64,000 nt of DNA from Cupriavidus pauculus (GCF_002858765.1 NZ_PJRP01000009.1:62001-126000), one strand, 5' to 3'. Numbered from the stretch's first letter, positions 23,899 to 33,419 are shown. Notes: generated by a model not told the origin, from the sequence alone. Translations and numbers: made by a program.

Positions 23899-25602
23899 TC
23901 AGCGAGAATGGCCCTTGGCGGACTTGGCCGACGGCGCCGACTTGGCGGGTGCGGCCGGCGCCGGCTTGCTGGTCGACTTGGTGGCGCCCTTGCGCGGCGC
24001 GGCCTCCACCACCACGCGCTTGCGCGGCTCGGCCTTTTCAGCCTTCGACGACTTGGAAACCGATGCCTTCTCGGCTTTCTCTGATTTCGCCGCCACGGTC
24101 TTGCCGTGCGCAGCCTTGCCACGGGCCGGCGTATCGTCGCCATCGTCGCCGCGCTCGGCACGTGCCGCAGCCGCCGAATTCGGACGGACCATGAGCACCA
24201 GGCTCTGGCCGGCCACGAGTTTGCTGCCCGACAGCTTGTTCCACGATTGCACCTGCCGCACCGACACCCCGTACCGGTGGGCCACCGACGACACCGTGTC
24301 CTTGCGGCCCGCCTTGACCACCACGCGGCGCGCGTCGGGCACATCGGGCTCGACGGCCAGCATCGCGGTGTCCACCAGCGACGCGCTGATGTCCTGGTCG
24401 TGGCGATCGGTACGCGGAATCATCACCGTCGACCCCGCCTTCAGACGCATGCCCTTGGGGATGCGGTTGATCTCGCGCAGCGTGTCGGCATCGACATTGA
24501 GCCGCGCGGCCAGGGCTTCCACCCGCTCGCGGCTGTCCACCGAGATGGCCGTCCACGTGGACAGGCCGCCGCGATAGGTATTGAGGTTGTACTGGAAGCG
24601 CTCGGCGTTATCGAACGGCAGCAGGATCTGCGGGTTGGCCGCCCCCAGGATCACCGGGCGGTTGAAGGACGGATTCAGCGCCTTGAACTCGTCCAGCGGC
24701 ATATTGGCCAGCTTGGCCGCCAGCGCCACATCGATGTCGCGCGACGTGGTCACCGTCACAAAGTACGGATGGTCGGGAATGTCGGGCAGCTTCACGCCAT
24801 ACGCGGCCGGATTGGCGATGATGTTCTTCACCGCCTGCAGCTTCGGCACGTAGTAGCGCGTCTCGTTCGGCATGGTCAGGCTGGCGTAGTCCGTGGGCAG
24901 CCCGCGCGCCTGGTTGCGCGCGATGGCCCGCGACACGGCGCCCTCGCCCCAGTTGTAGGCGGCCAGCGCCAGTTGCCAGTCGCCGAACATGTCATAGAGC
25001 CGCGACAGGTAGTCGAGCGCCGCGTCGGTGGACGCCAGCACATCGCGCCGCTCGTCGCGGAACATGTTCTGCTTGAGGTTGTACGTCTTGCCCGTGCTGG
25101 GAATGAACTGCCACATCCCGGCCGCCTTGGCCGTGGACTCTGCCTGGGGATTGAACGCGCTCTCCACGAACGGCAGCAGTGCCAGCTCGGTCGGCATGTT
25201 GCGGCGCTCCAGCTCTTCCACGATGTGGTAAAGGTAGCGGCTCGACCGGCTGACCATCCGCTCCATATAGTCGGGGCGGGCGGCATACCACTGCGTGCGG
25301 TCATCGACCAGCGTGCCTTCCAGGTCCGGCATCGCAAAACCCTTGCGGATGCGGCCCCAGATATCGGACGACGGCCCGCGCAGCCAGTCCACGCTGGACT
25401 GGTCGACGTTGACGACGTTGGAATTGGAAAGCGACCCGGCGCGGCCGGTGCTGTTCAGGGTGTTGAGCGGGTCCTTGGCAGGACCTGACTCCAGGGCGGT
25501 CGGCGTGCCGGCCATCTCGCCGGCAGGCGGAGTGGGTGTGCTGGCGCAGGCTGCAAGCAGCGCGGCACACGCAACTACCGCCAGAAATCGACCAAATCGC
25601 AT
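23899..25602 (-). CDS. mltD: Membrane-bound lytic murein transglycosylase, MltD type
   Basis: Lipoprotein that cleaves peptidoglycan glycan strands. From ATG 25602 it has a signal peptide with lipobox LLAAC, an SLT domain with the catalytic Glu in LLPFVESAFNPQAESTAKAA followed by GMWQFIPSTGKTY and LALAAYNWGEGAV, and at least one clear LysM-like repeat (DTVSSVAHRYGVSVRQVQSWN) with another degenerate one before it. The last ~90 residues are a Lys/Ala/Pro/Ser-rich low-complexity tail. TTG 25626 is a possible earlier start. It is next to gloB, as in E. coli and many other proteobacteria. Confidence 0.92.
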   Translation of the reverse strand: MRFGRFLAVVACAALLAACASTPTPPAGEMAGTPTALESGPAKDPLNTLNSTGRAGSLSNSNVVNVDQSSVDWLRGPSSDIWGRIRKGFAMPDLEGTLVDDRTQWYAARPDYMERMVSRSSRYLYHIVEELERRNMPTELALLPFVESAFNPQAESTAKAAGMWQFIPSTGKTYNLKQNMFRDERRDVLASTDAALDYLSRLYDMFGDWQLALAAYNWGEGAVSRAIARNQARGLPTDYASLTMPNETRYYVPKLQAVKNIIANPAAYGVKLPDIPDHPYFVTVTTSRDIDVALAAKLANMPLDEFKALNPSFNRPVILGAANPQILLPFDNAERFQYNLNTYRGGLSTWTAISVDSRERVEALAARLNVDADTLREINRIPKGMRLKAGSTVMIPRTDRHDQDISASLVDTAMLAVEPDVPDARRVVVKAGRKDTVSSVAHRYGVSVRQVQSWNKLSGSKLVAGQSLVLMVRPNSAAAARAERGDDGDDTPARGKAAHGKTVAAKSEKAEKASVSKSSKAEKAEPRKRVVVEAAPRKGATKSTSKPAPAAPAKSAPSAKSAKGHSR

Positions 25603-25780
25603 TAAGTTCTCTGAAAGTGACGCCAAAAATTTCGCCTGATCCTATGGAAAAGGCAGGGTGGCGTCAATGAGATTTTCCCCAAGATGCAATTTGGACATCT
25701 TGCGATACTTCAAATGCGGACCGGGGCTGCCCGCGCCGACGCCGCAAACCGCTGCCCCGCCTCCAAACGTCTGGAATGTC

Positions 25781-26581
25781 TTAGCGGAAGTTGTCCTTCC
25801 ATCCCCGCAACGCGCCGAACGCCGCGGCGTCGTTGCTGACATCGCCACCCTGGTGCTGCACGGCCCGGCGCACGGCCGGCTCGCGCGAGCGCAGGAACGG
25901 ATTGACCGCACGCTCATGGGCCACCGTGGTGGGCACCGTGGGCGTATCGGCCTGGCGCAGCGCATCCACCCGGGCCGACCAGGCCGACAGGTCGGCATTG
26001 CCAGGCTCCACGGCCTGCGCAAAGCGGACATTGCTGCGCGTGTATTCGTGGGCGCAGTACACCCGGGTATCGCCGGGCAGGGCGGCCAGCTTGTCCAGCG
26101 ACGCCAACATCTGCGCCGGCGACCCCTCGAACAGGCGCCCGCACCCGCTGGCGAACAGGGTGTCGCCGCAGAACACCACGTGGCCCGCGCCGGGCAGGTC
26201 GCCCACATAGGCCACGTGGCCGGCGGTGTGGCCCGGCACGTCCAGCACCCGGAAGCGGGCCGCCGGATGCGCCAGCGTGACCGTATCGCCCTCGCGCACG
26301 GCCTGGGTGCGATGTCCGATGCGTTCGCCAGCGGGCCCGATGACCGGCACCGGGGCGCCGTCGGGGCCCGCCGGATGACTTTCCAGCAAATCGGTTACAC
26401 CCCCCTGGTGATCGCCATGGTGATGGGTGATTACAATAGCGCCCAGTGCCAGCCCGCGTTGCGCCAGAAAGCGCTCCACCGGCTCGGCCTCGCCTGGATC
26501 CACCACCGCGGCACTTTTGCCGTCGTGGATGGCCCAGATATAGTTGTCCTGAAAGGCGGGGATCGGCTCCACTTTCAACAT
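25781..26581 (-). CDS. gloB: Hydroxyacylglutathione hydrolase (glyoxalase II)
   Basis: Hydrolyses S-lactoylglutathione to lactate in methylglyoxal detoxification. The 266-aa product from ATG 26581 has the metallo-beta-lactamase zinc motif [10 protein letters not shown], the bridging residues in [11 protein letters not shown] and FCGDTLF, and the glyoxalase-specific SGCGRLFEG. Its start codon is only 10 nt from the divergent methyltransferase start, so promoters must lie inside the opposing genes. Confidence 0.95.
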   Translation of the reverse strand: MLKVEPIPAFQDNYIWAIHDGKSAAVVDPGEAEPVERFLAQRGLALGAIVITHHHGDHQGGVTDLLESHPAGPDGAPVPVIGPAGERIGHRTQAVREGDTVTLAHPAARFRVLDVPGHTAGHVAYVGDLPGAGHVVFCGDTLFASGCGRLFEGSPAQMLASLDKLAALPGDTRVYCAHEYTRSNVRFAQAVEPGNADLSAWSARVDALRQADTPTVPTTVAHERAVNPFLRSREPAVRRAVQHQGGDVSNDAAAFGALRGWKDNFR

Positions 26582-26591
26582 GTGTGCTCCT

Positions 26592-27392
26592 ATGTCCAAC
26601 CGACCGATTATAGATTGGGAAGAATGGCTGGCGTCGCCACCCGGGCAGTACATGCTCCGGTGGGAGTCGCAGCAATATGACCGGACGGTAACGGACATCT
26701 TCGGCTATCACGCGGTGCAGCTGGGGCTGCCCCACATCGACACGCTGCGTGAGAACCGCATGCCGTTCTCGGCGCTGGCGCTCGATGGCCGCGCCGGCCC
26801 GCACGGGCCGCGCGAGACGCACCCCGACTCGCGCCAGTTGCTGTGCCGGTTCGACGAACTGCCGTTCGACACGCAGAGCATCGACCTGCTCACCCTGCCC
26901 CATATCCTGGAGTTTTCCGAGGACCCGCACGAAGTGCTGCGCGAGGTATCGCGCGTGCTGATGCCCGAGGGGCGCGTGGTGGTGACTTGCTTCAACCCGA
27001 TGAGCCTGTGGGGCGCGCGCCAGGGCCTGAACCGGCTGGGCGCCACCCCCTTCCTGCCCAGCGACGCACAGACCATCGGCTTCGTGCGGATCAAGGACTG
27101 GCTCAAGCTGCTGGGTTTCGAGATCATCCGCGGCCGCTTTGGCTGCTATTGCCCGCCCTACCGCACCGATCGTTGGCTGCAGCGCGCCGACTTCATGGAA
27201 AAGGCGGGCGATCGCTGGTGGCCGATCTTCGGCTCGGTCTACATGATCTCGGCGGTCAAGCGCGTGAAGAACATCCGCCTGGTGGGCCCGAGCTGGAAAA
27301 ACGCCAAACCCACCCTGACGCCTGTGTCGGCCCCGGTGGCCACGCCCACGGGCACGCACGGCAAACACCACAAGACCACGCCCGGCGCATAA
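26592..27392 (+). CDS. Class I SAM-dependent methyltransferase (YafS-like)
   Basis: A 266-aa protein of the methyltransferase-11 type. It has an N-terminal [16 protein letters not shown], a central [21 protein letters not shown] (the acidic strand 4 region typical of the fold) and [19 protein letters not shown]. The first glycine motif is weak. Its place between gloB and rnhA matches yafS in E. coli. ATG 26580 would overlap the gloB start, so I choose ATG 26592. The C-terminus is basic and Thr/Pro-rich. The substrate is unknown. Confidence 0.8.
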   Translation: MSNRPIIDWEEWLASPPGQYMLRWESQQYDRTVTDIFGYHAVQLGLPHIDTLRENRMPFSALALDGRAGPHGPRETHPDSRQLLCRFDELPFDTQSIDLLTLPHILEFSEDPHEVLREVSRVLMPEGRVVVTCFNPMSLWGARQGLNRLGATPFLPSDAQTIGFVRIKDWLKLLGFEIIRGRFGCYCPPYRTDRWLQRADFMEKAGDRWWPIFGSVYMISAVKRVKNIRLVGPSWKNAKPTLTPVSAPVATPTGTHGKHHKTTPGA

Positions 27393-27416
27393 CGCCGGGC
27401 CATCCTGAATCCATCC

Positions 27417-27854
27417 ATGCAAGAAGTCACGATTTATTCCGACGGTGCCTGCAAGGGCAATCCTGGCCCTGGCGGCTGGGGCGCCGTGCTGGTGTCCGGC
27501 GGCCACGAGAAAGAGCTGTTCGGCGGCGAAAGCCCTACCACCAACAACCGCATGGAGCTGATGGCCGTGATCGAGGCGCTGCGCGCGCTCAAGAGGCCCT
27601 GCGTCATCAATATCTATACCGATTCGCAGTATGTGCAGAAAGGCATCAGCGAATGGATCACCGGCTGGAAGAAGCGCGGCTGGATGACTGCCGACAAGAA
27701 GCCGGTCAAGAACGCCGACCTGTGGCAGATCCTTGACGAAGCCCGCCAGCCGCACGTGATCGAATGGCACTGGGTGCGCGGCCACGCCGGCCACCCGGGC
27801 AACGAGCGAGCAGACCGCCTGGCCAACCGTGGCGTGGAATCGATCGGCACCTGA
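27417..27854 (+). CDS. rnhA: Ribonuclease HI
   Basis: Degrades RNA in RNA-DNA hybrids. It is 145 aa starting [20 protein letters not shown]. The four catalytic acidic residues fit: Asp in IYSDGAC, Glu in [13 protein letters not shown], Asp in IYTDSQYV and Asp in [10 protein letters not shown]. The basic-handle region WKKRGW is present. It is 24 nt after the methyltransferase and 48 nt before dnaQ, all on the plus strand. Confidence 0.97.
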   Translation: MQEVTIYSDGACKGNPGPGGWGAVLVSGGHEKELFGGESPTTNNRMELMAVIEALRALKRPCVINIYTDSQYVQKGISEWITGWKKRGWMTADKKPVKNADLWQILDEARQPHVIEWHWVRGHAGHPGNERADRLANRGVESIGT

Positions 27855-27902
27855 CCCAGCAATTCGTCGCCCGGCCTGGCCGAGCGATTACAATCCTGCC
27901 CC

Positions 27903-28640
27903 ATGCGACAGATCGTTCTCGATACCGAAACCACCGGCCTGAACCACGCCACCGGCGATCGCCTGATCGAAATCGGCTGCGTGGAACTGGTGAACCGCCG
28001 CCTGACCGGCCGAAACCTGCACTTCTACATCAACCCGGAACGCGACGTCCCCGAGGATGCCGTGGCCATCCACGGCCTGACGGCCGACTTCCTGGCCGAC
28101 AAGCCGAAGTTTGCCGAGGTCATGCATGAAATCCAGGATTTCGTGCGCGACGCCGAGTTGATCATCCACAACGCCGCGTTCGACATGGGCTTCCTGGAGA
28201 TGGAGTTCAAGCTCCACAAACTGCCCCCGTTCCGCGACCAGGTGGCCAATGTGATCGACACCCTGCGCGAAGCGCGCCAGATGTTCCCGGGCAAGCGCAA
28301 CTCGCTGGATGCCCTGTGCGACCGGCTGGGCGTCGGCAACGCACACCGCACGCTGCACGGCGCACTGCTCGATGCCGAACTGCTGGCCGAGGTCTACCTG
28401 GCCATGACGCGCGGCCAGAACTCGCTGGTCATCGACATGCTCGACGGCGCCGCCGCCCAGGGCGAAACCCGCGCCACGGCCGACCTGTCGGCCCTGACCC
28501 TGCCCGTGCTGCTGGCCACCGATATCGAACTCTCGGCCCACGCGAGCGTGCTCAAGGAACTGGACAAGGCCAGCGGCGGCAAGACCGTCTGGAACATCGA
28601 AGTACCCGCCGAAGTGCCCGCCGACGCCACCGTGCAATAG
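27903..28640 (+). CDS. dnaQ: DNA polymerase III epsilon subunit (3'-5' proofreading exonuclease)
   Basis: Proofreading subunit of the replicative polymerase. The 245-aa product shows Exo I as MRQIVLDTETTGLNHATG, Exo II as LIIHNAAFDMGFLEMEF and Exo III as HRTLHGALLDAELLAEVYL (the DEDDh class). The C-terminal tail, which binds the alpha subunit, is Ala/Leu-rich. It is followed by tRNA-Val after 139 nt, an arrangement similar to E. coli dnaQ-aspV. Confidence 0.97.
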   Translation: MRQIVLDTETTGLNHATGDRLIEIGCVELVNRRLTGRNLHFYINPERDVPEDAVAIHGLTADFLADKPKFAEVMHEIQDFVRDAELIIHNAAFDMGFLEMEFKLHKLPPFRDQVANVIDTLREARQMFPGKRNSLDALCDRLGVGNAHRTLHGALLDAELLAEVYLAMTRGQNSLVIDMLDGAAAQGETRATADLSALTLPVLLATDIELSAHASVLKELDKASGGKTVWNIEVPAEVPADATVQ

Positions 28641-28701
28641 TCCCGTGCTGGCCAGTGCCGAAGCCCTCACAACTTTTTTAAAGAAAGTTCAAAAAAGGGC
28701 T

Positions 28702-28730
28702 TTACAAGGTACTGACCCATCGGCATAATC
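28702..28730 (+). promoter_or_regulatory. Probable promoter of tRNA-Val
   Basis: TTTACA and CATAAT are separated by exactly 17 nt and lie about 50 nt upstream of the tRNA. The sequence between dnaQ and this site holds no gene. Confidence 0.6.
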
Positions 28731-28779
28731 TCGTTTCTCCACTGCACGACGCCAGCAACAACGGCGACGAAGCAGCAAG

Positions 28780-28854
28780 GGGTGGTTAGCTCAGCGGTAG
28801 AGCACTGCCTTCACACGGCAGGGGTCACAGGTTCAATCCCTGTACCACCCACCA
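28780..28854 (+). tRNA. tRNA-Val (anticodon CAC)
   Basis: A 75-nt cloverleaf. The acceptor arms GGGTGGT/ACCACCC pair fully. The anticodon arm CTGCC-TTCACAC-GGCAG gives anticodon CAC, the T-arm is ACAGG-TTCAATC-CCTGT, and the encoded ACCA 3' end is present. The gene stays intact because the integrated element supplies an identical 3' part from position 28807 on. Confidence 0.95.
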
Positions 28855-28855
28855 G
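28807..28855. repeat. attL, 49-bp direct repeat inside tRNA-Val
   Basis: The sequence from the anticodon stem through CCA plus one base is identical to 44919-44967. The match stops at both edges (ACT before it here, CCA before it at the right copy), which fixes the recombined core within these 49 bp. Confidence 0.93.
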
Positions 28856-28874
28856 TACAATGGTTAGCAAAATC

Positions 28875-28909
28875 AACGGCTTACGGTCTAAACACCCGTA
28901 GGCCGTTTT
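28875..28909 (+). terminator. Element-borne terminator just after tRNA-Val
   Basis: A 12-bp stem (AACGGCTTACGG/CCGTAGGCCGTT, one G-U pair) with a 9-nt loop, followed by TTTT, lies 20 nt downstream of attL. It would end the tRNA transcript in place of the native terminator now at 44979. The following stretch to 29285 shows no gene I can support on either strand. Confidence 0.65.
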
Positions 28910-29285
28910 GCTATTCTCAGCCCGTCTATCACGCTTTCGCGTCCCTCCGAGTCCCACGGCAGTCCCGCGTTCGGGATGGGTTATCGCCCAGCCAAATTGC
29001 CGGGCGAACCTTGATTCTACCGGGACTCAAAAAGGCGGTCCTCTCTGCGCCAAGCAACCGCCTAGCAGGATTCGCGGCCCGGCCCACAGAACCACACGCA
29101 ATCCCAACGCGGCCATCCGACCATGCCGAGCTACAGGCGACCCGCCGCGCGTGGCTTCTGCGCCCAGCGAACACGTTGCGGCCTAGTAAACCTGTGTCTG
29201 GCCGCGTACGATCTTCCATAGACATCCCGGCCCAGGGCGCCCTTCCCCACGGACCAACAACACAAGCTTGCGAGGACTGTGCCAA

Positions 29286-29534
29286 ATGGGCGCCCTACGG
29301 AAACCGAAGACTGACCCGGTCAGGAAGATCGTAAGGCTGAAGGCTGCCAAGTCGCAGACCAAGGCTGCGGCCAGCGCCAATGTCACCCTCCTGGTCCTGC
29401 GCATCAACATCGCGCTGTGGATCGGCCACGCCGTGATGAAGAGCATCAACGATCAATGGCCGGGCATCCCGGGATTCACGTTCCTCACGAATCTGATTGC
29501 CCACCTGCTGGCTACGGTGAGCGTGATTCAGTGA
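29286..29534 (+). CDS. Hypothetical small protein with a hydrophobic segment
   Basis: An 82-aa frame begins MGALRKPKTDPVRKIVRLKA (strongly basic) and then has a hydrophobic stretch ANVTLLVLRINIALWIGHAV near residues 31-50 and a second around residues 66-80. A weak GAGGA lies 11 nt upstream. The pattern would suit a small membrane protein, and holins have similar size, but I recognise no family. It is convergent with the 29635 gene at the left edge of the element. Confidence 0.4.
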   Translation: MGALRKPKTDPVRKIVRLKAAKSQTKAAASANVTLLVLRINIALWIGHAVMKSINDQWPGIPGFTFLTNLIAHLLATVSVIQ

Positions 29535-29634
29535 GCGGCTACTAACGTACACGTTTTAAGGCGGAAGTTGGCCGCTGGCCGGGTAGTTGGCCGCGACTTT
29601 CCGTTGGGAATTCGCGGCTTTTTCGCGCAACCGG

Positions 29635-30207
29635 CTACGCGGCCTCCAGCAAGCCTAGCAATGCAGCGCTGGGAGTCCACAACTCAGCGCCACCCAGACG
29701 CGCACCGGGAACATTGGGGCGGTCAACCATAGCGACGTGGCAAACTTTGTGCGTGAAAACGACGTGTAGCACGCCATCAACGAGATTGATCGTATGCGTT
29801 GAACATACGCTGATCGCGTGCGTCCCTGCGGCGATATAGCCCAGCGCCTCCCGGCTTGTGACTACGATGTCCAACACAATCCAATCGCCGTCCTTGTACG
29901 CAGGCCCCACAACAAATCCGTGCGCGGCCTCTACATCGCCTTGGTTGTCGTGCCCGATAAGGAATGGCGTGCCATGCGCGGACTCCAGCGCGGCCTCATC
30001 GTACTGCGCGAGGTCGTATTGCTCCGTGCCCTCTGGAAATCCCGACTCGGACTCGATGCAGACCCATTCATTAGGCCCCATCGTTGCAATGCGGCAGGCC
30101 TTGAACAACACCCAGCCGCGCTCCTCGCACACATCAGGCTGAGGCCCAAGCGTGATGAGGTCTGGCCACGTCAGAGATACATCCTTGAGATCGTCAACTG
30201 TTCGCAC
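29635..30207 (-). CDS. Hypothetical element protein, possibly related to phage prohead-protease-like proteins
   Basis: The 190-aa product is read from GTG 30207, which has GGAG 6 nt upstream; TTG 30219 is open too but has no ribosome site. The centre reads FLIGHDNQGDVEAAHGFVVG, then EALGYIAAGTHAISVCS and VCHVAMVDRPNVPGARLG. A strand pattern ending in HVA-VDR-N-GAR is reminiscent of phage DUF2213/prohead-protease-like proteins, and the two His residues (HDNQG, CHVAMVD) could be functional. This is a weak resemblance, not an assignment. It is the last gene of the left operon, after a terminator. Confidence 0.55.
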   Translation of the reverse strand: MRTVDDLKDVSLTWPDLITLGPQPDVCEERGWVLFKACRIATMGPNEWVCIESESGFPEGTEQYDLAQYDEAALESAHGTPFLIGHDNQGDVEAAHGFVVGPAYKDGDWIVLDIVVTSREALGYIAAGTHAISVCSTHTINLVDGVLHVVFTHKVCHVAMVDRPNVPGARLGGAELWTPSAALLGLLEAA

Positions 30208-30223
30208 GATCAACTCCAAGCCA

Positions 30224-30250
30224 AAGAAAAGGCCGCCACATGGACGGCCT
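30224..30250 (-). terminator. Terminator after the 278-aa gene
   Basis: On the minus strand, AGGCCG/CGGCCT arms around a 9-nt loop are followed by TTTTCTTT. It lies 21 nt past the stop of the 30272 gene and just before the start of the 29635 gene, so the last gene probably depends on readthrough. Confidence 0.6.
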
Positions 30251-30271
30251 GTAGGTCAGTTGGAGTGCCGA

Positions 30272-31108
30272 TCAGCCGATCATGGTCAGGTGACCGGGCT
30301 TACCGAAGTCGAAGCCTGCCGCACGCATGGCGGCATCCGCTGCATCAATGGAGGCGTCCATGACCTTGCCCGACTTCGCACGGAACCGAGCGACATCAGC
30401 ACCGGCATTCGACTTCAGACCGTTGAGTACGCGAGCACGGTTGGCTTGTTGGCGCGCATCAAACGCCGCGTCTTGCGCGCCCATCGCGCCCAGCATGGTC
30501 GCGGTTTCGTTCATCGCGGCCTCCTCTGCATCCATGCCCTGCTCGGTGTTCTCGTCCAAACGCTGCGCAATGGCGTTGTTCGGATTCTGCAAGCTGGGCG
30601 CGGTCTGTTCGTAGCTCTCTCCGGTTGCATTGGCCGCATTCGTCTGGCCTTCGCCACCCCAGCCTTGATCATCTTCCGTGGACGCGCCGGTGGCCGTGGT
30701 ATCGGTTCTATCAGCGCGCTTTGCCGAAACAGCCTTCACAGCAGCCAGAATTTGCTCGACCACTGCAATGGCGTTTCGCAGCGATTCCATATCTGCACCA
30801 TCCTGCACCTTGCCATCGTGATCGCCTTCGGTGCCTTCGCCGGGCTGACGTGGGCTGGTGCCTTCGACCGTGGCAGAGACGCCTGCGGTGCTTGCACTCA
30901 GGCCGCTGACGTTGCCTGCGTTGGCCAGTTGATTGGTAGTCGCGGCTTCATCGTTCGCGTGCATCTTCAACAGCATGCCGCGAGCGGTCTCGCTGCCCTG
31001 ACGCATTGCGGCCTGAAGTTGACGGGCTTGCACGGTATTGCGCGACACGCTGTGCACGCGACCGTTTGCCGAATCGCAAACGAAGGCATGGAATTCTTTC
31101 TTGCTCAT
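30272..31108 (-). CDS. Hypothetical element protein, 278 aa, Ala/Gln/Asp-rich
   Basis: I do not recognise this protein. It starts MSKKEFHAFVCDSANGRVHS with AGGAG upstream in the same AGGAGTAG-type spacing used by the tape-measure-like gene. A low-complexity Thr/Gly/Ala-rich centre separates helical segments such as SLRNAIAVVEQILAAVKAVS and a C-terminal FRAKSGKVMDASIDAADAAM. It follows the tape-measure-like gene in the same operon, so a structural or chaperone-like role is possible but unsupported. Confidence 0.55.
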   Translation of the reverse strand: MSKKEFHAFVCDSANGRVHSVSRNTVQARQLQAAMRQGSETARGMLLKMHANDEAATTNQLANAGNVSGLSASTAGVSATVEGTSPRQPGEGTEGDHDGKVQDGADMESLRNAIAVVEQILAAVKAVSAKRADRTDTTATGASTEDDQGWGGEGQTNAANATGESYEQTAPSLQNPNNAIAQRLDENTEQGMDAEEAAMNETATMLGAMGAQDAAFDARQQANRARVLNGLKSNAGADVARFRAKSGKVMDASIDAADAAMRAAGFDFGKPGHLTMIG

Positions 31109-31236
31109 TTCCTACTCCTGATTGATTTGCTTGAGGTTGGATCGGTGGCCGGTTCGTTGCGCTCGCGGCCACCCTTCGAGCGTACCGATGACCAGTGTTC
31201 AGAGGGCCGAAGCCCACGAACACCTAGCGCCCGGCG

Positions 31237-33366
31237 TCACAGCTTGTTCCCGCTACTGGCTGCGTTAAGGCCCTCAATGACGCCCTGTTTCACTTGCCGC
31301 TCAAGATCCCAACGGGGCATGCCTCCAGCCCCATCCTGAGCATGGGCATTCACCGTAATCGCAATCGTTCCGACCGTGATGGACCGTCCGCCCTCACGCG
31401 CCTTGTCTTCGACCGTGCCGCGATTCTCTCTGAGGGTGTTCAGCGCAATTGATTGATCGGTGATTTCCCGCTTGATGCGGTCGTACTCCGTCTTGGGCAG
31501 GTTTGCTTGCTTAGATTGCTGCTGCAGTTGGAAAATCTTGTTCTGTAGCCCGGCCTCCATCTGGTTGGCCTGCCATGTCACATCGCCGCGATTGATGCCG
31601 CCCATCTGCAACTGTCGCGGCGTAACACCGAGTCCAGAAGCAATGTTTTCGTACGTTTGACGGAGGCGGATGTTTGCCTTGGACTCGCCGCTCGCAGACA
31701 CACCACCGAAGCCCAAAACCTTGTCCGGATAGGCCATCGTCTTTGCGCCCCAACCGGACTGATCCAAGCCACCGTGGTACATCCTCAGGGCTTGCCGCGT
31801 ATCGCCGCCTGCACGGCGCAGGTAGTCAGCGAACAGACGGGCACCGCCATGGATGTTCTGTTCGGGGTCAAACGGATTCGTAATGCCGAATGCCTTGGAG
31901 TTGGCAGGCATCAACTGCATTAGGCCCTGCGCGCCCGCCGCACTGACTGCATTCGGATTGAAGGTAGACTCCACGCCTGCAATGCGCTTGAGGATTTCAG
32001 GCGTCACACCGTCCTTGGAATACTTCTTTGCGGCGGCCTCAAAGAGGGCGTCGAATTGACTGGACTGTATGGGCTTCGCGCCTTGTCCCGCCGTGCCCGG
32101 TGCGGAAAGCCCTGCCGCCTTGCCGATTTCGCCCGCCCAGGCGGCCATAGCTTGGCGCTCGTCCACTGCGTTAGAGAACGCGTTCACAGCGCCGCTGAAC
32201 ATGTTGACGGCCAACTGGAATTCGTCCTGGGACTGCCTTCCGTGTTTGGCCCCCTCATCCGCCGCATCCACTGTCTTGTTGGCGGCATCCTGATTCTTCT
32301 CTGCATTCTTCTTTTGGACCTCAGCATTGATCGCGTCAGCCTTGGCCTTCTTCTCGCCTGCATCGCGCTCTTTACGCTCACGCTCCGCATCCTCATCGGT
32401 GCGGTATTGCGGATCATTCGCCCAACGGTCACGCTGTGCCTTTGCGGCATTACGACCGGCACGGCCTGACACGGCTTTGGCTGCCCGCTCCTCCGGCGCT
32501 TCCTTCTTACGCTCATCAGCGAAAAAGGAAACGATAGTGGTGATGGTGGGCAGCAATTTCTCTGCAAGCTGATTGGTCAGCCGCAGGAACTGTTCCGACA
32601 GCTTGGCGGTCGCGTCGTTGAACTTGTCCAGTTCTTGCTGCGACTTGGCACGGCCTTGGATTTCCTCATTGGTCATCTCTGTGACCGTGCCCATGGAGGC
32701 GCCCGCCTTACGCATGGCCTTGGTGACGTCCGGAGATAGGCCAAGCTGCGCACCCCATGCCTGCGCCTGTGCTTCTGTGCCGCTGGCAAACTTCGTGGCC
32801 ACGTCCGTGATAACGGCATTGCCGGAACGCGAACCCTTTCCGGGCGCTCCCACATCAATGCCGAGCACCTGAAATAGCTTTGCGTCAGCGCCCATCCGAG
32901 TCGGATCGGCATACGCCGCGCTGGCCTTGCTCGTGATGTTGCGGACGGCCTCTGCTGTCTGCTCGCGCGTGACGTACCCTGCGCCGTTCTTCTGCAACTT
33001 GCGCTGATACTCCTCAATGCGCATTCCAGACACGCCAACGTCCTGCCCGACAAGGCGCTGATTGTTGTATTGCTCGCGCATCTTCATCAACGCGGACACA
33101 CCAGCCCCAAGCGCGCCCACAGCGGCAGCGGCCAGACCAAAGGACTTGCCCATGGAGGAAACGGCGCTAGTAACCGCATTGACCCCGGGCACAAGTCTGC
33201 CGATCTCATCTGCCGCGCCCTTGGCGAAATCCTTTAAGCCGTTCCCCGCATCCTTTGATTTCTTGCTTACATCATCAACCTTCTGGTTGAGCTTCTCCAG
33301 CCGTGCAATGGAATCTTTGAGCTCCACTGTGTAGGCGAGCACGAACTTGTCGAGTCCATCTGCCAT
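31237..33366 (-). CDS. Tape-measure-like protein with lytic transglycosylase (SLT) domain
   Basis: A 709-aa protein. The N-terminal third is typical of phage tape-measure proteins: DSIARLEKLNQKVDDVSKKS coiled coil, then GLAAAAVGALGAGVSALMKM hydrophobic segment and a long helical region. A charged Lys/Glu/Ala-rich linker follows around residues 300-380. Residues ~440-570 are an SLT domain with the catalytic Glu in RIAGVESTFNPNAVSAAGAQ, GLMQLMPANSKAFGI and GGARLFADYLRRAGGDTRQA. This would open peptidoglycan during DNA entry. AGGAG lies 7 nt before ATG 33366. No other recognisable tail gene is present, which is unusual. Confidence 0.8.
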   Translation of the reverse strand: MADGLDKFVLAYTVELKDSIARLEKLNQKVDDVSKKSKDAGNGLKDFAKGAADEIGRLVPGVNAVTSAVSSMGKSFGLAAAAVGALGAGVSALMKMREQYNNQRLVGQDVGVSGMRIEEYQRKLQKNGAGYVTREQTAEAVRNITSKASAAYADPTRMGADAKLFQVLGIDVGAPGKGSRSGNAVITDVATKFASGTEAQAQAWGAQLGLSPDVTKAMRKAGASMGTVTEMTNEEIQGRAKSQQELDKFNDATAKLSEQFLRLTNQLAEKLLPTITTIVSFFADERKKEAPEERAAKAVSGRAGRNAAKAQRDRWANDPQYRTDEDAERERKERDAGEKKAKADAINAEVQKKNAEKNQDAANKTVDAADEGAKHGRQSQDEFQLAVNMFSGAVNAFSNAVDERQAMAAWAGEIGKAAGLSAPGTAGQGAKPIQSSQFDALFEAAAKKYSKDGVTPEILKRIAGVESTFNPNAVSAAGAQGLMQLMPANSKAFGITNPFDPEQNIHGGARLFADYLRRAGGDTRQALRMYHGGLDQSGWGAKTMAYPDKVLGFGGVSASGESKANIRLRQTYENIASGLGVTPRQLQMGGINRGDVTWQANQMEAGLQNKIFQLQQQSKQANLPKTEYDRIKREITDQSIALNTLRENRGTVEDKAREGGRSITVGTIAITVNAHAQDGAGGMPRWDLERQVKQGVIEGLNAASSGNKL

Positions 33367-33419
33367 TTACTACTCCTAAACATTGATTTGCGGTTGGGCG
33401 TGGCTGGGTGGCGAGTCGG

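Noticed and set aside
26580-26592. Earlier ATG 26580 for the methyltransferase
   Set aside because: It would overlap the gloB start codon, leaving no space for either ribosome site; ATG 26592 begins with the conserved-looking protein part.
28929-29285. 118-aa minus-strand ORF at the left end of the element
   Set aside because: No ribosome site, no domain, composition rich in Arg/Ser/Gly as expected for a chance frame.
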